A DNA stretch of 64,000 bases from Verrucomicrobiales bacterium (GTDB lineage: Bacteria; Verrucomicrobiota; Verrucomicrobiia; Verrucomicrobiales; DEV007), in assembly GCA_029213195.1 (NCBI GenBank), contig JARGNI010000001.1, positions 186,001 through 250,000 of the forward strand. The letters are read 5' to 3'. Of the stretch, positions 1-15,000 are shown piece after piece. The translations under genes and the position numbers were made by a program. The notes beneath the pieces are model-generated. The model worked only from the letters and a program-made list of their open reading frames with translations, was not told the DNA's origin and searched no databases. Each line of letters begins with the position of its first letter. The stretch's first letter is position 1.

Positions 1-3000
1 ACGGAGGTGGAAACCTGATCATCACCGATATCAACGGGGGAACATCCGATGACGAACTTTTCATCGAGGAGGTCGATGTCGCGGGAGTTGCCTACTACCA
101 GGTTCGCGATCTTGGCGGATTGCCGCTGACAACGAGTGAGAACGCTGCCGACTTCATTCGGGTCGACGCGAATACGATTCAGATTCGGAAAAGCATCGTG
201 ACTGGCGGGTTGACCGTGAATACCCTCGGGGAGACCACCAGCGATGCGGTGACCCTTGGGGGAACTGTGCCCTTTTCGTTTGCAGGACCTGTGGTGGTCA
301 ATGGAGAGTCGATTACCCTGTTCCAGGATGTGACCGCCGACGCTGCGGGAACTCCGCAGGACGTTACTTTGAATGGTGCGGTGACTCTCAGCACTGCTGT
401 TGCGGTTACGGGAGCGGATGTCGTCTTTGAATCCACGGTCGACTTCTCTACCTTCGACCTCACTGTAGACACGACGGGTGCCAACAGTGAGATCAAGGGA
501 GCGATCGCCGGATCCGGTGTTCTCATCAAGCAAGGCCTCGGAACGCTCCGCATGAGTGGAGGTTCCGCGAACAGCACAGGGGCAACCACGGTCGAGGCCG
601 GTGTTCTGGAATGGGGTGCCAATGATGCGCTTGGCAGTGGCACGGTCACGGTCGAGGCCGGTGCCACCGTGGATGTCTCGTCTCTTAGCGGAAGTAACAA
701 TGGCGCTACCGGCACCAATGGCAGCCAGCGAGACTACGTCCTCGCCGGAACCGGATCAGCTGGGCAAGGTGCTCTCATCAACTCGACGGGATCCCTCGGC
801 GGGAACTCCGCAGTGCGCAGTCTCACTCTTACCGACAACACCACGATCACGACAGGTGCTCGTCTCGATGTAGGCTCCGGAGGAACGATTGACTTGGCTG
901 GTTTCACCCTGACGAAAGAGGGAGCCAATGTCCTGCCGTTCCGTGCCGCAGTGAACGATGCATCGGCCAGCCTGGTCATCAACGCGGGTGGAGTCTACAC
1001 CGAGAATTTCGATCTCACTCTCGACACAGTGGCCCTGAAAGACGGGACTAGCTTCGGAATCTACTCCTACAACGGAACTCCAGGTCAGACCGTGACAGCC
1101 GATATCACGATCGATGGAAACGCCAGACTTCGACATGGTTCCAATAATGGAGCTGGAGGCGCTGGGACGGGTGTTCCGTCTTCCGCGAACAAGTGGGAAG
1201 GAACTCTCACGATCAATGGGGGAACGGCGACTCTTCAGAATGCAGGGTTCAACGCCAACACTTCGAATGTCGAGTTTAACAGTGTCATCTCCGGAACGGG
1301 AACGATTGTGCTTGATGGGAACCGGGCAGATCGCTCGATCACCTTCGGCAGCGCGAATGATTTCTCCGGAACCGTCCAGCAGATCGATCAAGGCACCTTC
1401 ACTCTTGCCAACGGTCTTGCGCTTCAAGATGCGACCCTGGATACTCGGACCACGGCAGTGGGAGACTTGGATTTCGGATCGCTGACTGCGGCTACCTTTG
1501 GAGCGTTGACAGGATCAAATGATCTTGTCCTCGAGAATGGAACCTCTTCTGCGGTGGCTCTCTCGGTGGGGAACAATGATGCCAACTCCACCTATTCCGG
1601 AGAGCTCTCCGGAACTGGTTCCCTTGAGAAGATTGGCACAGGCACTCTTACTTTCGAGAATGATCAGACCTTTACCGGTACGACTACCATCACCGACGGA
1701 ACACTTGCGCTCAGCAAGGGGGCGGGAACGAGTGAAAACGTGCTCGCTGGTTCTTCCGCGATCACCGTGACTACCGGTGCGACGCTGGATGTAACTGCGC
1801 AGGAAAATGGCGTGATCTCCCTGGCCAACGGTCAGATTCTTCGAGGCGAAGGAACTGTAGTTGGAACGATTGATGGGGAGAATGGATCTGTTCTCTCACC
1901 AGGTGAAGGAGGGGTCGGCGATCCAGGGATTCTTTCTACGGGCAATCTCGATTTCATCTCCGGGGCTTCGGTCATTATCGACCTCGGAGGAACGACGGCA
2001 GGAACGGAGCACGATCAGATCAATGTGACAGGATTGGTCGAAATTGGCGGTGCAACTCTGGACCTCCGTCTCAGTGATACTCCTGCGGTTGGTGATTCCT
2101 ATCAGATCATCAAGAATGACGACACGGATGCGACCGAACTCTTCGCTGCGTTCCCTGAGGGTCACGTGTTTGATCTAACCTCGACGGCGGATGGCAAGAA
2201 CTACACGTTCTCCATCACCTATGCTGGCGATACTGGAAACGATGTCGTCATCACCAGTGCCGGGCTTGCCGAGACGAGTGTCACTCTTGATGGCTCGAAC
2301 AATCTCGTCATTACCGATATCGAAAGCGATAGCTCCGACGACCTCACGATCGTCGATGACGGTGCGGGGAACTATTTGATCTCGGATGCCAACCTCGCGC
2401 TGACTACCAACATTGCCGGAGCAGTCCGTGTCGATGCGAAAACGATTCGAGTGCCGAAGGCGGGAGTGGCAGGCTTGATCGTCACGACTGCCAATGGTGC
2501 GGATACCGGGACCGATACGGTCACTTTCGCCGGAGCCGCCCCAGTTGATTTCGCCGGAGCCGTTCAGGTGAATGCGGAAGCCATCGTGCTGTCGCAAGAT
2601 ATCGATGCAGCAGGTCAGGATGTAACTTTCAATGGGGCCGTGACAGTGGGTGATGATGTATCTGTGATAGGATCCGATATCCTTTTCCAGGACACCACAG
2701 ATCTGGGCACCAACGAATTGACAGTCAATACTACAGGGACGACTTCCGAGTTTCAAGGGGTGGTCAGTGGTGCCGGCTCAGTGGTCAAAGATGGAACGGG
2801 CGAGTTGATTCTCTCTCAGGAGAACCTCTTCAGTGGAGGGCTGACCATCAACGATGGCATCCTGCGGGCTGAAGATAACCTGGGGAGCGGAACCACGACC
2901 GCCATGGGAACGGGTTCTGTAACTCTCACCGGAGGTGAGTTGGAACTGGCTTCCAATCTTTCGAATACGCTTTTTGACAACGACACGACGGTGAGTGGAG

Positions 3001-6000
3001 ATGCTACGATCAAGGTCAGTCGCAATGGGGGCACGGGAACAGGCATGGTTCTTGACCTGAAGAGTCTCACTGTTGGTGCGCAGACCCTTGTAGTAATTCC
3101 CGGCGATGGATTCACCGGGGGAACCGCGAATCTCGATGCAAACGGAGGCACTCTCACGGGTGATGCGACCTTCCAGGTCATCAATCAGTTCTCTGGAAAC
3201 GCGGCTAACGCTCTACTCCGATTCCGCGGTCTCGAAGGAGCCTTCGGTTTCACAAAGATTGGAAGTGGAATCGTGGACCTTACGGGGTCCGGTATCTCGG
3301 GAGTTACGGCTCCGTATACCTACAACAACGCAACCGTCAATGGGGGGCAGCTCCGAGCCTCTGCGACGGATGTGCTTCAAGGAACGACAACCGTCGAATC
3401 CGGAAGTATCGATCTTCGGAACAACCTGAACGGAGCTCGTGTTTCCGACTTGGTATTCAATGAGAACGGAGCGTTGTTCCTGACTCGAAATGACGCGGGG
3501 ACCTTCGACATCAAGTCGATCGATGTTGCAGATGGCAAGCAGCTGACTTTCCAGTCCAGAACCTCAAATGGCGCGGTGAACGATCTCACTCACACCGCCA
3601 ACGTGACGGGTGGAATTACGACGGGGGGCAATTCGATTCTACGAGTGACCGACAACAATTCTTCCTTTGATACGCGAGTCCAGGGAATAATCACCATGGG
3701 TGGAGACCTGACTCTGAATACAGGTGATTCCCAGGTCACTGCGACTTTCAATCGTCCGATCGATGATGGGGCGAACGACTTCAATGTCACGCAGACAGGA
3801 ACAGGAAGAATCGTTCTGGATGCGGCAAACACGTTCAGTGGGACGACTACGGTGAATAACGGCCGTATGGTTCTTGCTGCGGCGAATGCCCTCGGTGGAA
3901 CGACTGCGATCAACGTGAACACCAACGGTGATCTCGATGTCGAGGACCAGGGTGGAAGCAGCACAATCAATGACTCTGCGGTCCTGACAGTCAATGGCAG
4001 TGCCATCGTCTCTTTCGATCAGAACGAGACCATGGGAGGACTTGCAGGAGATGGAATGCTTCGAGCCCAGGACCTGGGCAGTGGCGTGGCTCCCGTGACT
4101 CTCACCGTAGGTGGTGGAGACGTTTCGAGTTCCTTCGCTGGAGATTTGCTCGACGGCGATCAGGCTCTAGCCTTGGCCAAGGTAGGGGATGGAACGTTCA
4201 CGATCACAGGCAATGCCAACATCTACTCTGGTGGTACGACGATCAGTGGTGGGATTTTCGAGGCCAACAACACAGGCGGCTCTGCGACAGGAAGCGGCGG
4301 GGTGACCGTGAACTCGGGGGGAACTCTCTCCGGGACTGGATCTATCAGTGGTGCAGTCGCTGCGGCGGGTGGAACCATCAATCCTGGAGTGACTACTGGA
4401 GATCTCGCGACTGGAAACCTTTCCCTCGATGCCGCAAGCACCCTGGCCATCGAATTGGGAGGAACCGGAACCGGCGACGGAGCGGGAACTTATGACCAGC
4501 TCGTGGTAACCGGGGCCGTGGATCTGAACGATGGAGCCGCCGGAGCAGGCGCGAAGCTGGACATCACTTACACCGGCGGGTTCACTCCTACGGCAGGGCA
4601 GAAATTCACCATCGTTGTGAATGACGACGATGGAGATACCGTCACCGATATTCTGCGCGTCGATGATGAGGCTCTGGGCACGATCGACCTCACCGAAGGA
4701 AAAGTATTCACGGTGAACGGAGATGTTTTCAGCATCAGCTATGTTGCTGGTGGGGGCGGCGCCAACGATGTCGAACTGACCTTCCTCGGAGCCGCCGAAA
4801 CGAACGTCACTCTCGATGGGGCAACGCTGGTTATCGAAGACATCAATGGAGCAGACTCTGATGATGATCTGACCATCAGTGACGATGGCACCCATTACAT
4901 CATCACCGATTCAAGTCTGACTCTTACGACCGATATCGGAACCGCCACGCGGGTCAATGCAACGACGATCCGGGTAGCAAAAGGGGATGTCACTGGCGGC
5001 ATTCGCGTCGACTCACTCGACGGAAACGACACCATTACGATTGGCGATCTCAGCGGGCTCACCGGGAACTTCACCGTGAATGGTGGCGATGGTGCGACCG
5101 ACCGTGTAGTTGTGGCAGGAATTGCGAATGCGGGAGCAAATGATTTCCTCATCGGAAACGGAGACGACATTGAGTCGATCGAATTTACCACGGGACGTCT
5201 CGTGACTTCTGGAACGGTTCAGCTTGTGACGAGTGGCTCCGTGACCGGCGGTGCCGGGGCAGGGGTGGATATTTCGGCCACGAACCTGCAGATCGATGCG
5301 GATGGTGGGATCGGATCCGTGGGCACTCCGCTGCAGACCGCTGTGGCGAATCTGGAAGCCCAGGCAGGTGTCGCGGGAGTATTCGTTGCCAATGCCGGAG
5401 ATCTCACGATTGGAGGTCTTACTGCCCTCGACGGGATTCAGACTCCTGGTGATGTCGTGATTTCCAGTGCCACGGGCAGTATCCTGGATGGCGGCGACAC
5501 AAGCGCTGACCTTACTGCCAACAGGGTTGCCTTGATTGCTCAACAGGGTTCAATCGGAGCCTCGGGAGATGCGATCTCGGTATCGGCGACAGAGATCGCC
5601 ACGGACACCTCGACCAGTAATGGAGCCCAATTCCTTACTGCGGTTGGAAATATCGCGATCAACGGGATTGATGCCGGAAATGGAACGGTGACGCTGGAAG
5701 GCGGCGAGTTTGATATTCCGACTGGCGGTGTGGTTGCCGACGACACCCTGATCGCTGTGGCGAACGGAGCCGTCCTCGACGTGGATGCGGTGGAGACTCT
5801 TGCTGGGGTTTCCGTTCTCAATGGGGGAATTCTCAAGGGAGATGGTGACGTCGATGCCGATGTGGTCGTCGAGAGTGGGGGCGAGTTGACCCCGGGAGAT
5901 GGTTCGGTTGTGACTCTCGATACGGAGGATCTGACCTTGGAAAGTGGCAGTGAGATCACGATCGAAGTCGATGCTGCCGGCGTGTCGGATGTAGTCTCCG

Positions 6001-9000
6001 TGAATGGAGCACTCGACCTGACGGGAGCCACGCTGACTCTCATCGCCGATGTTGGACTCAGTGTAGCGACAGCTCCTCAGACGATCACCATCATCGAAAA
6101 CGATGGAAGCGATCTCATTTCGGGTGAGTTCAACGGACTGACTTCGGGAGACCCCGTCAGTCTCAATGGAATTGTTTACAGCATTTTCTACGGCTTCGGA
6201 GGCAGCAATGATGTGGTTCTTCGTCAGCCAGACACCTCGGTCGGCCGCGACATCAATGGAAACCTGGTGATCACGGATACTGCGGGAGGAGACTCTGATG
6301 ACGATCTCACGATCCGTGAGGACGTCGTCGCAGGCGTGCCTGTCTACGTGGTCTCTGATCCAAATCTGACGCTGGGACGGGATCCAAATCTCCTGGGCGC
6401 TACCACCGAACTCGGGACCGGGAATATCATTGTTCCTAAATCCAGTGTGACCGGATTGATCGTCGATACCATTACTGGAAACGATAGGGTGACGCTGGAG
6501 TCAGCCGATGGAAATCTCGACTTCGATGGGCCGATCACTGTTAATGCGGACACGATCAGTCTGGATGCCGGCCTCCTCGCGAGTGGCGGCTCGAACATCA
6601 CACTCAACGGAGCGGTGGACATGACGAGTGGAGATCGGACCCTGATCGGGAACGAGATTCGCCTGGAATCGACCCTCGATGTGGGAGCCAACCGGATCAC
6701 GATTGCCTCGACCGGCGACAGTGAAATCGTCGGCGACATGACCGGCGCGGGCAATGCGATCGCCGGAGGACTGCTCAAGCAGGGACCCGGCGAGCTGACC
6801 ATCAGCGGAGACGGTTCTGCCTTTACCGGGGCGAGCCTCCTCCAGGGCGGCAGCCTGATTGTCAACGGAAGCGTCGGAGGCGACGTCCGAGCGACCAACA
6901 ACAGCGTGGTCGGGGGCGAGGGAACCATCTTCGGAGACGTCATTCTTTCCGGAGCCGGGGACATCAACCCGGGTGACAGTGGGAATGGGAAAGGCACCCT
7001 CACCGTATCCGACACCAGTGATCTCGACACCGAAGTGCGTTTCACCGCGAACTCCACCTTCACCGTGGATCTCACGGGTGCCGCCGGAGTGGGCACCGAA
7101 GTGGCGGGCACCCATTACGACCAGTTGCGAGTGTTGACCCCGGTCTTCACCAGTACCGTGGACCTTGCCGGAGCGACCCTCGAGCTCAACGTGGATCCGA
7201 GCGACCTCGACAAGGGAGACACCTTCACCATCCTCGACCTCGCATCGGGAACCGTGAGTGGAACCTTTGCGGGACTGGCCGACGACACCTCGTTCATCGA
7301 TGCGGCGACCAACCAGAGCTTCACCATCAACTACAACGGAGGAGACGGAAACGACGTGGTCCTGACCGCGAACGGAACCGTGGAAACCCTCGTGAGCTTC
7401 GATGGAGCCGGCAACCTGGTGGTGGAAGATATCTCCAGTGAAACGGCCGACAACCTGCAGATCAGCCAGAACTTCAGCCGGATCATCATCAAGGATGTGA
7501 CGCCGGGAACCGCCGTGGTGCTGGGAACCAGCATTGCCGGAGCGACGATGCCCGATCCGAACACCGTGATCATCGACCTCCTCGATCCGGACATCCAGAG
7601 TCAGTTCACGGGGAACACCATCGTGGTGAAGACCGAGAACGCTGGTGGCGATCCAAGTGCCGATGACACCCTGACGGTGGACTACACCACCGGGTTCATT
7701 TCCAAGATCATCGATCTGGATGGAGGAGGGGAAGACACCGCGGGCGATCAACTCATCATCGCCAACGGGAACTTCGTGGACGTGACCCACAACATGACCG
7801 GAGCGGGAAGCGGAAGCCTGGACTTCGGACCCGTGACCCAGGACGTGACCTACAGCGGACTGGAGCTGCAGCCCGTGGACCTGAGCACGAGCAGCACCGA
7901 GGACGTGACCCTGAACCTGCCCAATGGAGTGACCAACGAAGCCGAGCTCGTGGAACTGGGCGGAGGCCTCGCCGAGCTGCGAAGCACGAGCTCACCGGCA
8001 ACCTTCCTCAATACGCGGATCCAGATCCCGCCAGCGGGACAGACCCTGGCGATCATTGGAGGAAGCGGGACCGACACCGTGACCGTGTCGAGTGGAGCGG
8101 GACTGGTACTCAACGGGCACCTCGAAGTGACCGCCGAGAACATCGAGTTGGCCGGAGACGTGAACACCGGAAACAGCGGAAACCAGACCTACAACGGAGA
8201 AGTGACCGTGTCGGGAACGACGACGCTGAGTGGGCAGGACGTGTTGCTCAACGGCAACGTCGTGCTGCAGGATGACCTGAGCGTAAGCGTGAGCAACACC
8301 GGCCTGGGCGGCGAAGCCAGCGGCGACATCAGCTCCGACATAGGAGTCGACCGGACGTTCACGAAACTGGGAACCGGAGAATTTACCCTTTCGGGGACCA
8401 ACAGCTTCCCCGGAAGCGTGGTCGTCGACGAGGGAACCCTGACCGTGGAAGACTCCGCCGCGATCGCGAACACCGTGGCGGTGACCCTGAACAGCCCGGG
8501 CACCCTGAAAGTATCGGCGCGCGAGCGGATTGGCTCGCTGAGCGGAGACGGGCAGCTGAACCTGGTGAACTTCCTCGAGACCGGAGATGCGAACGACACG
8601 ACCTTCAGTGGCCGGATCTTTGGATCGGGCGGGTTAGTGAAGCTGGGCAGCGGAACCTTTACGCTGACAGGAGACACCAACACCTACACCGGCGACACCG
8701 ATGTGAACGAGGGAACGTTGCTGGTGAACAACCTGAACCAAAGCGGAACGGGAAGCGGAGACGTGACGGTATCGGCCGGAGCGACGCTGGGCGGAACCGG
8801 AGCGATCGAAGGAGACGTGCAGGTGAATGCCGGAGGAATCCTGGATCCCGGAGAAACGACTGGCGACCTGGAGATCGATGGGACGGTGACGTTCGTGAAC
8901 GGATCGACCTTTGCGGTGCAGCTGGGAGGAACCAGCGGAACGCTTGGGGCGGTGCCGAACGATGGAGCGGGTACCTACGATCAGATCGTGACCGGAGACG

Positions 9001-12000
9001 ATGTCGATCTCGGCAATGCGACTTTGGATGCCTCGATGGTAGCCGGCTACTTGCCGGCGAAGAACGACAACTTCGTCATCGTCGAGAACGGAACAGGGAA
9101 CACGACTTCGGGAACCTTCACCGGATTGCCGGATGGAGCGCTCTTCCGTCTCGAGAACGGCGATCCCGGCGGATTTGCTTTCTACACCATTCACTACAAC
9201 GTAAACGCCAATTCGATCTCCTCCGATCCGACTGATCCCTCGGCCTGGACGGCGGGGAATGATGTCGTCCTCCATTCGCTCGGCGAGGCGGATACGCTCA
9301 TCGAGATCTTGGGAGGAGATCTCATCATCACCGATGTAAACAGTGACTCGGCCGATGAGATCACCGTCTCCTATGACGGGGGAACGAACGAGTATGTGAT
9401 CACCGATCCGAATCTTTTCCTGACGACGACGTTGACGGCGGGTCAGTTCGACCAGCCTGACCTGAACACAATCCGAGTCGATGCTGATCTCGTGACGGGT
9501 GGCGTTACCGTGCAGACGGCCAATGGTGATATCAGTCCTGACATTGTCACGATCGATAGTCTCCGGGGTGCTCTTGGTGGCGGCCTTTCGGTTACGGCAG
9601 AAACGATTCGACTCAATACGAGCGTGGATACGGGAGGCGCAGATCAGACTTTTGACGGTGCCGTCACCTTGTTGGACGATGTCACCCTGGATGGGCGCGA
9701 TGTTAGTTTTATTTCAACGATCGATGGGTCTCAAGCTCTTCAGGTCAATGCCTCGCGCGCGACTGATTTCTCCGGTGCCATTGGAGCAACGACCGAACTG
9801 ACGTCTCTTACAACTGATACCCAGGGAACGACCCTGATCGGTGGGAATGTTTCAACGACGGGTGATCAGTCTTTCGGGAATGCGATTACGTTGAATCAGG
9901 ATGCGGTCTTCTCCGGAGAGAATCTCACTTTTGACACGACGGTGGACGGGGCGCAGGCCTTGACTGCCAATTCTGCCAACGGTGGAGTGACAACTTTTGG
10001 TGATACCTTCGGTGGAACGACTGCATTGCTCTCGGTGACCACCAATGCCGACGGAACCCTTGAGATTGGTGCCAATGTTTCGACCAGTGGGAATCAAAGT
10101 TACGGAGAAGCGATCACCTTGACGGACGATGTGATTCTCGGATCGACTTCGGGTGTGATTACTTTTGAAGATACGGTTGCTACCGATGGAACGGACCGTG
10201 ACCTGACGGTCGCAGGGGTATCGGTGATCAACGGGGGCTCGGTCACGACCGGAGCGACTGGTGATCAGACTTTCAGCGGTGCGGTCACTCTCGGCGCGGA
10301 CACGACGCTCTCAGGAGAGGATATTTCTCTGAACGCGCCGGTCGCGATGGGAGCCAATGATCTGACGGTGGAAGTCACAGGCGCAACTGGGCAGTCCACA
10401 GGAGCGATTTCGGGTTCGGGACAATTGATCAAGCAGGGAGTCGGAACATTTACCCTGAACGGTTCCGGAGGCAATAACACCTACAATGGGCTCACCCATG
10501 TCATGGCCGGAGAACTGGTCGTGGGAGGTTCCTTCGGCGGTGATGGAGCGATTCGCGGGGATGTCGAGATCGACAACGGGGCCACCTTCCGCTTCACCCA
10601 GTCGAACATCGTCAACAACGGATCCGACTTCACCATCAACGGAACCCTCGATATGGGCGGGGTTACCGATGTTATCGGCAACTTCGCAGGAACCGGCAAC
10701 ATCGTGAACAACACGAATGGCACGGGGATCATTCTGGATGATCTCAATGCGGTTCATACCTTTTCCGGGGATATCCTTGGAAACGGTGGGCTGTTCATTC
10801 GAAGCAACATTTCTGCGTCAGGGACGCTGGAGTTGTCCGGAGGAACCGTCTCGCTGACCAACTTCCGAGTTGGCGATGGCACCGTAACGATCACGGATGA
10901 TGCGACGGTCAACGTCGTAGGTGAGACTGTGGTCGCTTCAAACCGTGGCGATATCCCTGGAATCACCAATCGGACCGTGACCGCCACGCTCAATATCGAG
11001 TCGGGCTCCCTGACAACCCGTGGAATCGAAGCGGGCAACTGGGTCGGGAATACAGTCAATGGGCTCATCCGTCAGACGGGAGGAACGGTCACGACCACCG
11101 GTGATGCCGGTGAAGGAAACGGGGTTCGACTTGGGCATTGGCCCGGTTCCTCGATCGTCTACGAACTGGTGGATGGAACCTTGGATATCCAGAACGGGTT
11201 CGATCTCAGTACGGCGACTGATGGCACGGGGCGCTTCACGCAGACCGGGGGTGTTCTCAATGTCGACGGTGTCGACGTGAACAGCCGTGGAGGCGGCGGT
11301 GGAAACGGAACGTTCGAATTGCTTGGGGGAACCTTGAATCTCGGAGACAAGGGCATCACCAACGATTCCAGTGACAACGTTGCGACGGTGAATCTCGGGG
11401 GAACCGGCGCGATGATCGTGGCGACCGCTGCCTCGAGTTCGACGTCCAACTTCAATCTTGTGGGAGTGGGAGCGGATGCACTCATCGTGGACTCCAATGG
11501 GTTCGATCTCGATTTCGATGGGGTTCTTTCCGGAATCGGAGGACTTGAGAAAGTCGGCGCAGGCAGCCTGACTCTGACTGCTGCCAATACTTACACTGGT
11601 TCCACCATGGTGACCGCTGGGGAGTTGATCGTGGAAGGTTCGCTCGAAGCAACGCTTGTCACGGACTATCGAGACAATTTCCAAGGTCCGAACCCGGCGA
11701 CGGGATGGCAGTATCTCTGGAATGCGCCGGCGGACTGGACCGGGACTTCCTCTTTGGATGGATCGACAGGTGGTCTCGGAAATCCGGTGACTCTTTCCGA
11801 AATCGACAACTTTGAGCCGCTCGTCTGGAATGGGTCGCGGTATACGGCGGATGGCGACACGAACAATGGAAACGGAACGCCAGCTAACTTCCTGCAACTC
11901 ACCCCGACGGGTGGACACCCGGGGCGGGGATCGGGACAGGCAGTAGGAATCGGAAACGCTGAGGACCGCTACGCCATTGCTGCTTTCACGGTTTCCGAAG

Positions 12001-15000
12001 ATGGGGAGTATGCGATCGGGAATTCGGTGCTCGACCCACAGGGTGCCGCCGGAAACGGAAACGATCTGCGTGTCTTCGTTGTCTCTGGTGGAAGCGTGCG
12101 CGATCTGCTCACGATCGATACCGACAATGCGATTACGAGCTTTGATGTGGCACTTGGAGAATTGACCGCTGGCGACGTGATCTATGTGGCGACCGGCCCC
12201 AAAACAAGCGACGGGAGTGACGGTTTCGCTTGGGACTTCAGCATCGAGAAGGTCAGCAACGTAACCGTGGCTGCAGGAGCCACTCTCGCAGGTGATGGAT
12301 CGATCGCAGGTGCTGTTGATTCCGCCGGGACGGTGGAACCAGGACTCCTCGGAGGCGGAGACACGACGGACGATCTAGCGGTAGGTGATGTAACGCTGGC
12401 TGCGACGGCTACCGTCGGAATCGAACTGGGAGGAAACACTCCCGGAACGGATTATGACCAATTGGATGTGAGCGGACTCGTCGATCTTGGTGATGCCACT
12501 CTCGATGTTTCGATGGCAGCACCCTTTGCCCCTGCGAATGGAGATGTCTTTGTGATCCTCGAGAATGACGGATCGGACGCGATTACCGGGACCTTTGCAG
12601 GACTCCCGGAGGGGCAGGTATTCCTTGCCGACGGCAACATTTTCCAGATCAGCTACACCTACGATGCAGCGACTGGCACGGAAGGTTCCGGAAATGATAT
12701 CGCGATCGTGAGTGGGGGAGCCGTGGAGACCGAGGTCTCAATCGATCCTGCCGGAAATCTCGTCATCACCGATATCGGTGGAGGCGACACGGACGATTTC
12801 TTGCGAGTCGAGGCCGATGAAGCCAATGGGCGGTATGTGATCACCGACACGACTCGGACCAAGGCGATCACGCTTTCGCCGGGAGTCGACGGAGCCACGG
12901 CTGGTTTTACGGCAGTGGATGGCGCGGTCTCGATCGATCCGTTCACGGTCTGGGTTCCCTTCACGTCTTCTTCGCTCACGGGAACTTCGCAGGTCATTCT
13001 CAATACGCTCTCCGGGGCCGATTCGGTCACGCTCGCCAATCTCGATGGATTCGCTCATGCGGTGGACTATCGGGCGGGAGATGATGGAGGCGCTCCTGCT
13101 GGCGATACGCTCACGATCGACACGGGTGCAGCCAGTGTCGCGGGCGATGTCACCGTGACTCACACCGGGTCCGAAGCGGGAACGATCGATCTCTCGACCA
13201 GCAGTGGAGATGTGACGTTCTCGGATCTGGATGCGGCGATCGACATGACTGCCTCTACGGTCGACAGCCTTGTCTTCAACCTGCCTGCCGGAGCCGGTGG
13301 AGGGCAGTTGACCGATCTTGGGGGGGGAAACCTTCGTCTTTCCAGCACGACCGGAACGGGATTCCAGTCGGTGGACTTCGAAGCGCCGACGGGAGTGGAC
13401 GCGGCCATCACGGTGAATGGCGCGGACAACGATCTGACCGTGACCTCGAATTTCCAACTGGAGTTCGATCTCACCCTGAATGGAGGAGAAATCTCTTTCG
13501 GAAACAACATCCTCGACATCAATGGAAATACCCTGACGGTCTCGGCCGGGGTGGATTCGGTCTGGAGCAACCAGATCGAATCGAGTGCCGGTGGTGGCGA
13601 GATCGTCGTGGAGGCTGGAGCCGGGTCTGTCGAGATCAATGGCGCGACCAATAGTCTCGATGACACTGTGAATCTCCAGGTGAATGCCGGAGCGGAACTC
13701 ATCGTAGATGCGGGATCAGCGGATCTTGCCGATTTCACCGCGAATGGAGGAAAGCTCACGCTCGAGCCAGGTGCTACGGCGACTCCTGATCTGAACGCAG
13801 TCATGGCAGACCTTGCTCTCTGGCTTGATGCGACAGATCTCGACGCGGACGGTGTCGCTGATGCAGCTCTTGCTGAAGGTTCTACCGTCAGTAGTTGGCA
13901 GAACAAGGCCGAATTGGTTACCGACCTGAGTCTTGCTGCAGGATTTGGAGACTTCGACAATGTTCAGGGAACTCCGAGTTACGTGACCAGTGCGGCCACT
14001 ACTGCGTTGACCACCGGATTGCCGGTCATCGATTTTGATGCGGCGACTCTCGATTCGCTGTGGATGAACGAAGAGATGCGGAATCAACTGACGGGCGACT
14101 ACACCATCATGAGTGTGGCCCGGTACACCGATACCTCGGGAAATGGGCGCGTTATTTCCGACAGAACCGGTCACAACTGGCTCTATGGATTTCACAACAA
14201 CGGTACGGGTCGCTGGTATGCCAACGGCTGGATCCAGAACAGCGGACCCAACAATGCCGCATGGCATCAGCACACCGGGACCATGGACGGAGGGTTTGCT
14301 GATCCTCAGGCAGATTTCTGGCGTGATGGTGTCCAACTAACGGACAACGGAACAGGAAGTAATAACAGCTCGGCGAACTACGAGCCGCGTCAGATCCAGC
14401 TTGGCGGATGGCAAACAAACCGCGAGTTTTCGGATGCCCAGGTAGCCGAGTTGATTGTATTCGATCGTGTCCTTTCGGAACCAGAGCGTCTCCTTGTGGA
14501 GTCTTATCTCAATGAGAAGTGGTTTGGAGCAGCCCCCACGGTTGCTGTGGGAGACTTCTCCGAGAACGAAGTGACGGTGACTGAGGATTCGAATCTTCAC
14601 CTGGGTGATGGTCTGGCTGGAGCCGAGATCGGGGCGCTGACCATCGCAGAGGATACGACTCTGAGCGTGACGGCGACCATTCCTGGTGCTGAAGCAAGCT
14701 TTGCGAGCACGACGCTGGATGGGGCCGCAGGGACGACTGGCACGGTAGAGGTGCAGGATACGACAAACGTTTTCCTCAACGATTTGACCGGTGCCGCAGA
14801 TCTCGCGACAACCGGCGACGGTTGTGTCCACCTCGTGACGGACAACACCGGCTTTACGGGAGCGCTTACCATCGGTGGGACCTCTTCGGTGGTTGCTGGG
14901 AACACAAATGCTCTCGGTTCCGGTCCTGCGGCGACGACGGTAGAGTCGGGTGGTGCTCTTGTGCTCGAAGCCAATAATATTGCGGAGAATGTCACTCTCA

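Noticed and set aside
120-122. TTG at 120 as the start of the giant gene
   Set aside because: The frame upstream to base 3 encodes the same conserved opener module, so the coding sequence continues beyond the window.
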